From JAFGIT01 sp016929465 [NCBI: Candidatus Coatesbacteria bacterium] (GTDB lineage Bacteria; B130-G9), in NCBI GenBank assembly GCA_016929465.1, contig JAFGIT010000194.1, positions 1 to 10,245 on the forward strand: a DNA stretch of 10,245 nucleotides, written 5' to 3'. Shown one piece after another: positions 1 through 6,510 of this stretch. Under the pieces are notes generated by a model. It searched no databases, had not been told where the DNA came from, and saw nothing but the letters and a program-made list of their open reading frames with translations. How positions within the stretch are numbered: position 1 is the stretch's first letter; every line of letters begins with the position of its first letter. The position numbers were made by a program, and so were the translations under genes.

Positions 1-1
1 A

Positions 2-388
2 GGGACCAGAATCGACCAGGCGCTCATCGGGACCTGCACGAATGGAAGGCTCGAGGACCTGAAGGTCGCGGCTGACATCCTGCGTGGGAAGAGTGTCGCG
101 AAGGGCGTGCGGCTGCTGGTCCTCCCAGCATCGCGTGAAGTGCTCAAGGCTGCCCTATCAGCAGGATATATTGCCGACCTCGTTGACGCAGGAGCGGTCA
201 TCCTCAATCCGGGCTGCGGCCCGTGCCTGGGGGCACACGAGGGCATCCTTGCCCCGGGCGAGGTGTGCCTGAGCACCGCAAACCGCAACTTCAAAGGCCG
301 AATGGGCTGCAACACCGCCGACGTCTATCTCGCGTCGCCGGCGACCGTGGCGGCCAGCGCGGTCGTGGGCGCTATCGCTTTTGGTTAG
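2..388 (+). CDS. leuC: 3-isopropylmalate dehydratase / homoaconitase large subunit, C-terminal part (partial at window edge)
   Basis: This is the last 128 codons of an aconitase-superfamily [4Fe-4S] dehydratase; the 5' part lies outside the window. Reading from base 2 gives IGTCTNGR, which holds the first cluster cysteine. It is followed by [13 protein letters not shown] with the other two cluster cysteines, then RNFKGRMGC and [13 protein letters not shown], the hallmark C-terminal block of the LeuC/HacA branch. The family isomerises 2- to 3-isopropylmalate (leucine synthesis) or homocitrate, together with a small LeuD-type subunit; substrate choice cannot be read from this fragment. The protein ends VVGAIAFG and then TAG, while relatives as I know them usually continue for several residues with a DPR-like tail, so the extreme C-terminus may be shortened. 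The stop codon is immediately followed by a heptamer repeat array. The gene runs convergent to everything else in the window. Confidence 0.9.
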   Translation, partial: GTRIDQALIGTCTNGRLEDLKVAADILRGKSVAKGVRLLVLPASREVLKAALSAGYIADLVDAGAVILNPGCGPCLGAHEGILAPGEVCLSTANRNFKGRMGCNTADVYLASPATVAASAVVGAIAFG

Positions 389-423
389 TTCAAGGTTCAA
401 GGTTCAATGTTCGAGGTTCAAAG
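389..423. repeat. Left heptamer array, five TTCAAGG-type units
   Basis: Five head-to-tail 7-bp units are visible: TTCAAGG, TTCAAGG, TTCAATG, TTCGAGG, TTCAAAG. The first unit starts on the base after the TAG stop of the leuC-like gene. The array is in inverted orientation to the larger array at 845-921, so the two can pair as the arms of a long stem enclosing the S23 gene. Confidence 0.9.
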
Positions 424-439
424 CCCCGCTGGAGGGGGC
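423..439 (-). terminator. Weak terminator-like hairpin after the S23 gene
   Basis: Two bases after the minus-strand S23 stop codon, GCCCC pairs with GGGGC around a 7-nt loop, and only three T residues follow (the start of the heptamer array). The stem is GC-rich but the T tract is very short, so this may be a weak terminator or simply a structural end. Confidence 0.35.
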
Positions 440-440
440 G

Positions 441-830
441 CTACACAGATTTTGATCCCCTTTTGCCTGACTCTTTGAGATATCGAATAAGGCCGGAGAC
501 CATTCTCGCAATATCGATGGCACCGGAAGACATTTCGTTGAATTGCTGCTCGTCGATGTATCCCTGATCCAGAGCAATGTAGAGCTGTGAACGAAGCTCG
601 CCGCATGAGCCCTTTGCGACGGCCAGGAATTGAACAAATTCCCTATTTCCGCCTCGCTCGAATCCTTCCGCGATGTTCGACATTATTGAGACAGCAGAGC
701 GTCGCAGCTGATCCCGAAGACAATAATCACGCGTACAATCACCCTCGGAGGTGATTCGATAGATTTCACGCGTCAACTGACGGGCTCGCTGCCAGGCCTC
801 GATATCCTCAAACCTCTTGATTGCTGCCAT
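441..830 (-). CDS. S23/four helix bundle protein (23S rRNA intervening-sequence protein family)
   Basis: This 129-residue protein matches the small all-helical 'four helix bundle' family: FEDIEAWQRARQLTREIY near the N-terminus, then LRDQLRRSAVSIMSNIAEGF, then REFVQFLAVAKGSCGELRSQ, and a last helix around ARMVSGLIRYLK. The length is typical. Homologues occur inside 23S rRNA intervening sequences, as stand-alone genes, and as the Avd accessory protein of diversity-generating retroelements. Stand-alone members have no established biochemical activity; the fold suggests a basic nucleic-acid-binding oligomer. The ATG is preceded by GGAAG at 7-nt spacing, inside degenerate copies of the heptamer repeat. 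It lies 3' of the peptidase gene on the same strand, and no separate promoter was recognised. There is no reverse transcriptase or rRNA in the window, so neither the DGR nor the rRNA-insertion role applies directly. Confidence 0.88.
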   Translation of the reverse strand: MAAIKRFEDIEAWQRARQLTREIYRITSEGDCTRDYCLRDQLRRSAVSIMSNIAEGFERGGNREFVQFLAVAKGSCGELRSQLYIALDQGYIDEQQFNEMSSGAIDIARMVSGLIRYLKESGKRGSKSV

Positions 831-844
831 TAATCAACTTCCAA

Positions 845-921
845 CCTTGAACTTTGAACCTTGAACTTTGAACCTTGAACCTTGAACCTTGAACCTTGAA
901 CCTTGAACCTTGAACTTTGAA
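845..921. repeat. Right heptamer array, eleven CCTTGAA-type units
   Basis: Eleven contiguous 7-bp units, eight CCTTGAA and three CTTTGAA, end one base before the TAG stop of the peptidase gene (922-924, minus strand). Two further degenerate units (TAATCAA, CTTCCAA; 831-844) lead up to the S23 start codon. Orientation is opposite to the left array. The units are nearly perfect, as expected for slippage-prone tandem repeats. Confidence 0.92.
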
Positions 922-3255
922 CTAATCCACCCACAAATACGGGAACATGTCCGATTCGTTCCCATCCACATCCGTGGCAACCGCCTCCAGCAAATATTTG
1001 CCAGGCTGCAAGCTGTAGTCGCTTACATAGAACCAGGTCCAGAAGTACGCTTCGTTTTCCCCGTCGTATTCCGGATAGCGCTCGAAGAAGATTCCTGTGG
1101 GCTGTTGGCCGTAGTAGATCTCGAGCTTTGCGATATCGTCTATCGACTCGGGGTGATAGACCATCATTGACCAGGATACGTATGCGTCAAGCACATCGTT
1201 CACGTATGCAAGTGCGTTATTGGTTATGATCGGCCCCCCGGCACCGGATGAGCTCTTGTCGTGACGCATGCTCCGCCCATTTGATGCAGGCGTCGCTGGG
1301 GCGATGGCCCGGCTTCCTCGCCGGTCGCCCTCTTCCTGGGGGATGGTCAAATAAGGCCACTCGTTCGACTGGTTCCCGTCGCTGTCCGTGGCGATTATCG
1401 AAATAAGGTATTTGCCCGGGGCGAGTAGCCCGGCGGGCACATTGAATTCGATGCCGTAGTAGCCATCGCCGTCGTAGTAATCCCCGCTTTCACCGTCGTC
1501 ATACATGTGGACGCCGGTCGGTTCCCCGCCCAGAAAGAGCTCCACGTCGAGAGAGCCCCGCGCATCCTCGCCGTCATAGATATATGCGCGAAGGGCACAT
1601 GTGCCTCCGCCCTCCGATGTTACATAGGTATCCGGGTCCCACTCGACCCAGCTAATCTCTGGGGCGTTGAGTTTCGGATCGCCGGTGCTGTCCAGCGGAT
1701 CAGAATAGTAGCTCTCATTGCCTCGAACGTCATAAGCTGTGACCACCCAAGTGATCTCGTCGAATTCTCCCAGATCCTCGAAGCTGACGGTGAAGGATGT
1801 GGCGAATCCCATCTCAATCGGGGAATCCCCTATCGGAAGACCACGTCCATCGAATGGGGGAAAGACGCCCTCGGTGTCGTAGTGCAGCCTGTAGCCCGCA
1901 AGGTCCTTCGCAGGAGATTCGGACCAGTGAAAGACCAAGCCATCATCGTCCTCTGTATCTCTGCTCCAGAAATACTCGGGAGGCTCGGGGGGTGCCGTAT
2001 CGGTCGGACGCAATGTCGGATCTCCGAGCAGAGTGAGTCCGTAGAACCAGCTTATATCACCCTCGTCATACGGGGCGACCGAAGCGAACCAATACCTGAA
2101 GCCCTCGCCGATACAATCTCCCTCGGATAGCGATCTAAACATCTCATCACCATAGTACATGGAGCCTGATTTTGTGCTTCCGATAACATCCAATCCAAGC
2201 GAGTTCTCGCCGAAGATATACCAGCCGCCCATGTAATCGGGCTCGACATAGCGGGAGTTGGAGCACGAAAACGGCACGTAGAAGAGGCAGTTCATCTCAG
2301 CGGTCTGAATGTCCGTATTGTAGAGCATCGAATAGACGCCCCGATAGCCAAAATAGTGCGCCGATGGATCGGAATGGACCATTACATCGACCCACTCGTA
2401 GCCCTCCGAAAGCCTCTTGAGATACTCCTCCGCATTCGTCCTGTCGTCGTCAGTCACGATCCTTATGTCATCGTAGAGCCAACTCATCGCCGACTCCCAC
2501 TGCTGGTCAAGGTCAGCCCAATCGTGGTCAATGAAAAGCAATCCCCGATGCGGGGCTGTGATCTCTCCAATGCGGTAGAGGTGGTCCTTTTGCAGATATC
2601 GCTTGACCAATTCGGCTTCATCCCCGGTCATCGGCGATGCGAGAAGGCGCCCCACCCATATATCAGGCTCCGTGTTTCCCTCGCCATCGACGTGCTGATC
2701 GAACATGCCATCATCGTCGGAATCGATGAACTCACCATCGAGGTCCTCAAAATATATGTCGGAGGGGAATTCGTCTTCGACGTTCCCATGAGAGTCCAGA
2801 ATCGCATACCAGGGGACTGGGAATTCGCCGACAAGGATGCAGCCCACTAGTCCCTCATAGGCTAGCCAGGCCGATTGGAGCGCGCCCCTGAGCTCCTGAA
2901 CAGATTCGAATGTCGCCTCTATCAACACCACCTCGAAGCCGTCAGCATTTATATCCGACACCCAGGTAATCAGCTCCGCCTCGATTTGGGGGTACAGGTC
3001 GCTGTTGACCAGAATCCCGACTCGGCCCTCCGATGTCGAGTCCAAGGCGTGTGGGAAGACGAAGACCGAGCCGATCTCCGTGTCACTTTGAATGTGGTCC
3101 TGCAGATAGTCCTCGTAATGAACGGAATACTCGAAGTCCATATCACGCCAACGGGCCCACAGATCGTCCCTTACATCCCTGTCTGACGCATCCACCAGGA
3201 CCAAACTAGTAAGGGAGTAAACCATAAGGATGAACAGAATTGTAATGCGTCGCAT
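922..3255 (-). CDS. Secreted C25/caspase-like cysteine peptidase homologue with Fn3-like and duplicated Ig-like domains
   Basis: A 777-residue protein with a signal peptide (about residues 1-23: MRR, hydrophobic core, VDA cleavage site). Residues about 60-415 look like the gingipain-type C25 fold. There is an aspartate-rich segment DLDGEF...DSDDDGMFD at 171-186, then EPDIWVGRLL at 196-205, a putative catalytic His294 in VMVHSD, Cys331 in FSCSNSRY, and the closing motif LLGDPTLRP at 409-417. The His-to-Cys distance of 37 is close to that of gingipains. An Fn3-like domain follows (about 427-520). Two related beta-sandwich repeats (about 531-638 and 675-777) share PGKYL...ATD.DGN.S and PYL. They are separated by a low-complexity linker (640-673). 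I see no LPXTG, PEP-CTERM or Por-type sorting signal, so it is probably released or loosely surface-bound. The Shine-Dalgarno GAGGT overlaps the ymdB stop codon 12 nt upstream, implying translational coupling. Peptidase activity is inferred; the substrate is unknown. Confidence 0.75.
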   Translation of the reverse strand: MRRITILFILMVYSLTSLVLVDASDRDVRDDLWARWRDMDFEYSVHYEDYLQDHIQSDTEIGSVFVFPHALDSTSEGRVGILVNSDLYPQIEAELITWVSDINADGFEVVLIEATFESVQELRGALQSAWLAYEGLVGCILVGEFPVPWYAILDSHGNVEDEFPSDIYFEDLDGEFIDSDDDGMFDQHVDGEGNTEPDIWVGRLLASPMTGDEAELVKRYLQKDHLYRIGEITAPHRGLLFIDHDWADLDQQWESAMSWLYDDIRIVTDDDRTNAEEYLKRLSEGYEWVDVMVHSDPSAHYFGYRGVYSMLYNTDIQTAEMNCLFYVPFSCSNSRYVEPDYMGGWYIFGENSLGLDVIGSTKSGSMYYGDEMFRSLSEGDCIGEGFRYWFASVAPYDEGDISWFYGLTLLGDPTLRPTDTAPPEPPEYFWSRDTEDDDGLVFHWSESPAKDLAGYRLHYDTEGVFPPFDGRGLPIGDSPIEMGFATSFTVSFEDLGEFDEITWVVTAYDVRGNESYYSDPLDSTGDPKLNAPEISWVEWDPDTYVTSEGGGTCALRAYIYDGEDARGSLDVELFLGGEPTGVHMYDDGESGDYYDGDGYYGIEFNVPAGLLAPGKYLISIIATDSDGNQSNEWPYLTIPQEEGDRRGSRAIAPATPASNGRSMRHDKSSSGAGGPIITNNALAYVNDVLDAYVSWSMMVYHPESIDDIAKLEIYYGQQPTGIFFERYPEYDGENEAYFWTWFYVSDYSLQPGKYLLEAVATDVDGNESDMFPYLWVD

Positions 3256-3267
3256 CTTACACTTACC

Positions 3268-4047
3268 TCACTTGAGCGTTGATAATCTCTCTATTGAGAT
3301 CGCTTTGCCGGTCTTTTCATCAATCGAGATGACCACCGCGTTGATCCCCTTATTCTCCTTGGCTACCTGAAGAGGGCGGGATATCCCGGTCTTGAATCTG
3401 TATATCGAGTCTTCTGGTCTAAAGCCTATGACTCCATCGAATGCGCCCGTCATACCGACGTCGGTTATGTAAGCCGTTCCCTGAGGGAGGACACGCTCAT
3501 CGGCAGTTTGGACGTGAGTGTGGGTGCCGACCAATGCCGAGATACGACCATCCACGTACCAACCCATCGCAAGCTTTTCGGCAGTCGCCTCCGCATGGAA
3601 GTCAACTAGGCAGATTTGAGGTTGTCTCCTCAGCGACCCGATTATCCTGTCCATTGCCTGGAAGGGACAATCGATGCAATCCAGAAATGCCCTGCCGGAT
3701 ATGTTTGCGATCGTCACATCGACACCGGATGGCAGAGTCACGGTCATGGTGCCTCTACCGGGAAGATCATTGACGTAGTTCGCGGGGCGTAGAAGCCTCG
3801 GCTCATCCCTGATGTAATCGAATACCTCTCGTTTATCCCAGATGTGGTTCCCAGAGGTCATGACATCGACGCCAGAGGCCAATATCTCCTGACCCACTTC
3901 AGCCGTAAGTCCGAAGCCCCCCGCTGCGTTTTCGCAATTCGCAATGCAGAGCTCGATATTCAAGTCCTGGAGAATCCGACCCAATTGGCGGCTGAGGACG
4001 GACCTGCCACTCTTGCCTACAATGTCTCCGATGAAGAGTATTTTTAT
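3268..4047 (-). CDS. ymdB: YmdB-family (TIGR00282) metallophosphoesterase / 2',3'-cyclic nucleotide phosphodiesterase; probable ATA start
   Basis: With the start proposed here the protein has 259 residues and begins (M)KILFIGDIVGKSGR, as the family does. All metal-site residues known from Bacillus YmdB are present: Asp8 in FIGDIVG, Glu-Asn in NCENAAGG, Asn-His in TSGNHIWD, His in VDFHAEAT, and two His in GTHTHVQ. The enzyme is a dinuclear-metal phosphodiesterase active on cyclic nucleotides and linked genetically to RNase Y and to biofilm decisions; it is normally encoded next to rny, as here. There is no ATG, GTG or TTG between the in-frame upstream TGA and this conserved N-terminus. The first TTG (3984) would remove the first metal ligand. 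ATA at 4045-4047 places the aspartate at position 8; ATT at 4048-4050 is the alternative. AGGGAG (4058-4063) lies 10 nt from ATA and 7 nt from ATT. The 157 nt between this start and rny show no gene I can support. Confidence 0.93.
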   Translation of the reverse strand: MKILFIGDIVGKSGRSVLSRQLGRILQDLNIELCIANCENAAGGFGLTAEVGQEILASGVDVMTSGNHIWDKREVFDYIRDEPRLLRPANYVNDLPGRGTMTVTLPSGVDVTIANISGRAFLDCIDCPFQAMDRIIGSLRRQPQICLVDFHAEATAEKLAMGWYVDGRISALVGTHTHVQTADERVLPQGTAYITDVGMTGAFDGVIGFRPEDSIYRFKTGISRPLQVAKENKGINAVVISIDEKTGKAISIERLSTLK

Positions 4048-4057
4048 AATCGATCCA

Positions 4058-4063
4058 CTCCCT
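4058..4063 (-). promoter_or_regulatory. Shine-Dalgarno for the non-canonical ymdB start
   Basis: AGGGAG on the minus strand precedes ATT (7 nt spacing) and ATA (10 nt spacing). It supports initiation at one of these two codons rather than at the downstream TTG, which would delete the first catalytic motif. Confidence 0.6.
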
Positions 4064-4204
4064 GTAAAGAAAGCAATACACAGCCCTCAGCCGATCAATT
4101 GAACAGAGCATCCATCGAGAAGCGCCGCGAATGACCGACGCAGCCGCTCTGCCTCGGGTGTCGAGGACGAGCGATTCGGCGATGTCTCTCCGTCTTGCCC
4201 GGGC

Positions 4205-5758
4205 CTACTTGGCGTAATCTATTGCCCTCGTTTCCCTTATTACCGTCACCTTAATCTGCCCCGGATACTCGAGTTCGTTCTCAATCTTCTGCGCGACTTC
4301 TCTCGCAAGCATCAAGGCTCCGTCATCCTGAATCTCCTCCTGGTCCACTAAGATTCGGACCTCGCGCCCCGCCTGAATAGCGTATGTCTTATTTACGCCC
4401 TTGAACGAGGAGGCGATCTGCTCGAGTTTCTCGAGTCGCTTGATGTAGCTCTCCAGGACCTCTCTTCTTGCGCCAGGTCTCGAAGCGGACAGGGCGTCGG
4501 CAGCCTGTATCAGGACAGTTCCAACCTGGGCTTCCCGAAGGTCGGTATCGTGGTGCCGCCCAATTGCCTCGACGATTGCTGGCGCTTCCCCGTACTTCCT
4601 GGCAAAAGATGCGCCGATCTCAGCGTGCGTCCCCTCGACTTCATGATCGAGCGCCTTGCCTATGTCGTGAAGGAGACCTGCCCGGCGGGCCGTTCTCGCG
4701 TCATTTCCCAGCTCACTTGCCATGATGCCCGCTATATGTGCTACCTCTTTTGAGTGCTGCAACACATTCTGGCCGTAACTAGTTCTGTATTTCAGTCTGC
4801 CGAGAAGCTTGACTATCTCAGGATGGACCTTGCCAACGCGGGCCTCGAAGAGAGCCTGCTCGCCTTCCTGGACCATCTGGTTCTCGATCTCCTTCCGGAC
4901 TTTCGCAACTACCTCCTCGATCCTGGCGGGATGGATTCTCCCGTCCGAGATGAGCCTCTCGAGGGCGACCTCGGCGATCTTCCGCTTTATGCCGTCGAAG
5001 CAGGATACGATCACTGCCTCTGGCGTGTCATCGACGATCAAGTCCACTCCAGTGGCCAACTCCAGGGCACGGATATTCCGCCCCTCACGCCCGATAATGC
5101 GGCCCTTCATCTCGTCGTTCGGAAGATATACGACCGCGACGCTCGTCTCAGCAGCATATTCCGTGGCGCAGCGCTGTATGGCGGTGGAAATTATCTCTCG
5201 GGATATCTTCTCAGACATCTCCCGAGTATCGGCTTCGATGTCCCTGATGGTGCGGCCGGCACGCTCCCTGGCCTCGGAGATCATCTCACTCATCAGAACC
5301 TCCCTGGCCTCATTGCGGCTTAGGCCGGCGATGCGAGAAATCTCCTGTTGTGCGTCTTTCATAAGAGCGAGTCGCTTTTCCTTCAGAACGTTCAGCTCCC
5401 GCTCTCGGCCAGCGTTCTCTCGCTCTCGTTTGGCTAGCAATCGCTCTCTCTTTTCGAAGCTATCTACCCTTCGGTCGAGGCTTTCCTCCTTCTGAAGGAG
5501 CCGAAGCTCGAATTGGCGGAGCTTGTCGCCCTGGTCCTTCATCTCTCGCTCCAGCTCTTCCTTGAGCCGGTAGAGTTCGTCCTTGCTTCTCAGCTGAGCC
5601 TCTCGCTTTGCGGTCTCAGCCTTTTGTTCTGCTTCCTGAACGATCTTGTCAGCTACATCGCGAGCCCGTTTGAGCTTGCTCTCAATCAACAGCCGCCTTA
5701 GAAAATAGCCTGCAGCTACGCAGCCCACAGCGACTATTGTGATCCATAAAGAATTCAT
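4205..5758 (-). CDS. rny: Ribonuclease Y (membrane-anchored endoribonuclease)
   Basis: The 517-residue protein shows the full RNase Y layout. There is an N-terminal membrane helix (about 4-20) and a long charged coiled coil (about 28-195, rich in Glu/Lys/Arg). A KH RNA-binding domain has [15 protein letters not shown] at 219-233. An HD metal-dependent hydrolase domain has His335 in [10 protein letters not shown] at 364-365 in [18 protein letters not shown], and a second HH at 402-403. Length is the family norm (about 510-520). It initiates mRNA decay and processing at the inner face of the membrane. The ATG is preceded by GGTAGGA. A leader of about 140 nt separates it from the 6S RNA gene, with seven consecutive T residues on the minus strand (5835-5841) that could mark the end of an upstream transcript, although no clear hairpin precedes them. 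ymdB follows on the same strand. Confidence 0.97.
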   Translation of the reverse strand: MNSLWITIVAVGCVAAGYFLRRLLIESKLKRARDVADKIVQEAEQKAETAKREAQLRSKDELYRLKEELEREMKDQGDKLRQFELRLLQKEESLDRRVDSFEKRERLLAKRERENAGRERELNVLKEKRLALMKDAQQEISRIAGLSRNEAREVLMSEMISEARERAGRTIRDIEADTREMSEKISREIISTAIQRCATEYAAETSVAVVYLPNDEMKGRIIGREGRNIRALELATGVDLIVDDTPEAVIVSCFDGIKRKIAEVALERLISDGRIHPARIEEVVAKVRKEIENQMVQEGEQALFEARVGKVHPEIVKLLGRLKYRTSYGQNVLQHSKEVAHIAGIMASELGNDARTARRAGLLHDIGKALDHEVEGTHAEIGASFARKYGEAPAIVEAIGRHHDTDLREAQVGTVLIQAADALSASRPGARREVLESYIKRLEKLEQIASSFKGVNKTYAIQAGREVRILVDQEEIQDDGALMLAREVAQKIENELEYPGQIKVTVIRETRAIDYAK

Positions 5759-5898
5759 TTTATGTCCTACCTTTCATATCACCATCGATCGCACACAAAG
5801 GAGCTGCGCTGGAGGGGATGGCAATCTGAAGAGTAAAAAAAGGCGGACTATATATAAATTCAGGCTAGGTAAGGGTCGTGCTGCACCTGGAGATATGA

Positions 5899-6108
5899 TT
5901 GGCGGCGGACGGTCGCCCCGATGCGCCGTGTGGCTGGGTAATCTGAGTACCCAGTTACCGAAGGTGGGGAGATCATCGGGCATTTCAGGCTTCCCTGCGG
6001 TCTGCACGGCATGCTCACCATGTCCGAATTGAAAGCCCCTCTCGTTTGTAATTGCCTCAAATTTCCTATCACCATCACAAACGCCTCAGGATGCGACCTG
6101 CCCGCCAA
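5899..6108 (-). ncRNA. ssrS: 6S RNA (SsrS)
   Basis: 6S RNA mimics an open promoter and sequesters sigma70-type RNA polymerase. On the minus strand I can trace its fold. The closing stem is TTGGCGG with CCGCCAA, then an internal loop and GGTCGC with GCGACC. The 5' bubble strand follows, and then a stem GGG..TTTCA with TGAAA..CCC leading to the apical part. The apical part contains GGTGAGCATGC, identical to the Escherichia coli 6S apical sequence, and GAAGCC, also shared. The 3' bubble strand carries a short hairpin CTGGGT/ACCCAG (5934-5954), matching the position of the small hairpin in E. coli 6S. Length is about 210 nt, slightly longer than E. coli. Its position directly after zapA is the common one. 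Ends are set by the stem; the primary transcript probably starts about 25 nt upstream. Confidence 0.88.
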
Positions 6109-6139
6109 AATGCGTTTAAGCTCACCCATTATCTCCAAG

Positions 6140-6169
6140 ATTATATCACTTCCGATTATCATTGCCCAA
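6140..6169 (-). promoter_or_regulatory. Sigma70-type promoter of 6S RNA with extended -10
   Basis: On the minus strand TTGGGC (6164-6169), an 18-nt spacer and a perfect TATAAT (6140-6145) preceded by TGA form an extended -10 promoter. The start site would fall near 6133, inside the 58 nt between zapA and the 6S closing stem plus its short 5' lead. The match to the -35 consensus is partial. Confidence 0.65.
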
Positions 6170-6191
6170 ATAAATAACATCAGCCGTCTAA

Positions 6192-6482
6192 TCACTCTAT
6201 CAACTGCAAAAGCCGCTCGCTTTCCTTCTCCAGCCGCTTTCGCAGAATTTGATATTCATCCCGCAACAGAAGCAACTCATATCCAAGCTGCATCACTGCA
6301 AGAATGGATATCCTATGGCTCGACGCCGAGGGAAAAACCACTCGTAGGTCTCCCGCGAGCTCATTCACGAATTCCGCGACCCTCTGCACCTGCTCTGGGC
6401 TGGATGCGCTTTTGAACGCGTATCGTTGTCCCAGAACCTCAACCTCAACCTCGGAAGCCAAAGACTCATCGCTGTTTAGCAC
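6192..6482 (-). CDS. zapA: Cell division protein ZapA
   Basis: This 96-residue protein has the ZapA pattern. A short beta segment VEVEVLGQRYAFKSASSPEQ opens the protein. Next comes a helix VQRVAEFVNELAGDLR, and then a second helix beginning ISILAVMQLGYELL that continues into a C-terminal coiled coil (LRDEYQILRKRLEKESERLLQ). ZapA tetramers bundle FtsZ protofilaments at midcell. The start is GTG, preceded by GGGAG at 9-nt spacing; an upstream ATG is out of frame. The gene follows the ZapB-like gene by 28 nt and is immediately upstream of 6S RNA, a frequent pairing in bacteria. Confidence 0.9.
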   Translation of the reverse strand: MLNSDESLASEVEVEVLGQRYAFKSASSPEQVQRVAEFVNELAGDLRVVFPSASSHRISILAVMQLGYELLLLRDEYQILRKRLEKESERLLQLIE

Positions 6483-6510
6483 ACCTATGGTCTCCCATAT
6501 GACAATGTGC

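Larger units (their letters stand above)
386..924. mobile_element. Candidate S23 cassette bounded by inverted heptamer arrays
   Basis: The unit consists of the left array (389-423), a minus-strand S23/four-helix-bundle gene (441-830) and the right array (845-921). The outer ends read TTAGTTCAAGG on the plus strand at the left and TTAGTTCAAAG on the minus strand at the right. The cassette therefore has inverted ends, and TAG of each end is the stop codon of the flanking convergent gene. S23 proteins are known from intervening sequences in 23S rRNA, which are also stem-forming insertions with an internal ORF. No transposase, recombinase or target-site duplication is visible, so mobility is an inference from architecture only. 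Confidence 0.4.

Noticed and set aside
441-830. S23 protein as the Avd accessory protein of a diversity-generating retroelement
   Set aside because: There is no reverse transcriptase, template repeat or variable C-type-lectin target in the window; the flanking repeats are simple heptamers.
389-921. Heptamer arrays as a CRISPR array
   Set aside because: The 7-bp units are contiguous with no spacers, and there are no cas genes in the window.
4048-4204. Remnant of an additional gene between rny and ymdB (the minus-strand frame is open for some distance and arginine-rich)
   Set aside because: I could not match it to any family, and openness over about 50 codons is not significant in this composition.
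4131-4217. Plus-strand 28-codon ORF in the gap between rny and ymdB
   Set aside because: No Shine-Dalgarno, no recognisable similarity, and it overlaps the 3' end of rny antisense; length is within chance for this composition.
4754-5495. Long plus-strand ORFs opposite rny (189 and 228 codons)
   Set aside because: They are antisense shadows of the RNase Y coiled-coil and KH/HD coding sequence, with no protein-family signature.
5835-5841. Seven T residues (minus strand) as an intrinsic terminator of 6S RNA
   Set aside because: No adequate GC-rich hairpin directly precedes the T run, so I did not list it as a terminator; it may still be an end or pause site.
5860-6195. A minus-strand 111-codon ORF starting with GTG that overlaps the zapA stop codon and has a hydrophobic N-terminus
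   Set aside because: It runs through the 6S RNA promoter and the entire 6S RNA gene, and its later sequence has no protein-like character; the RNA explains the conservation better.
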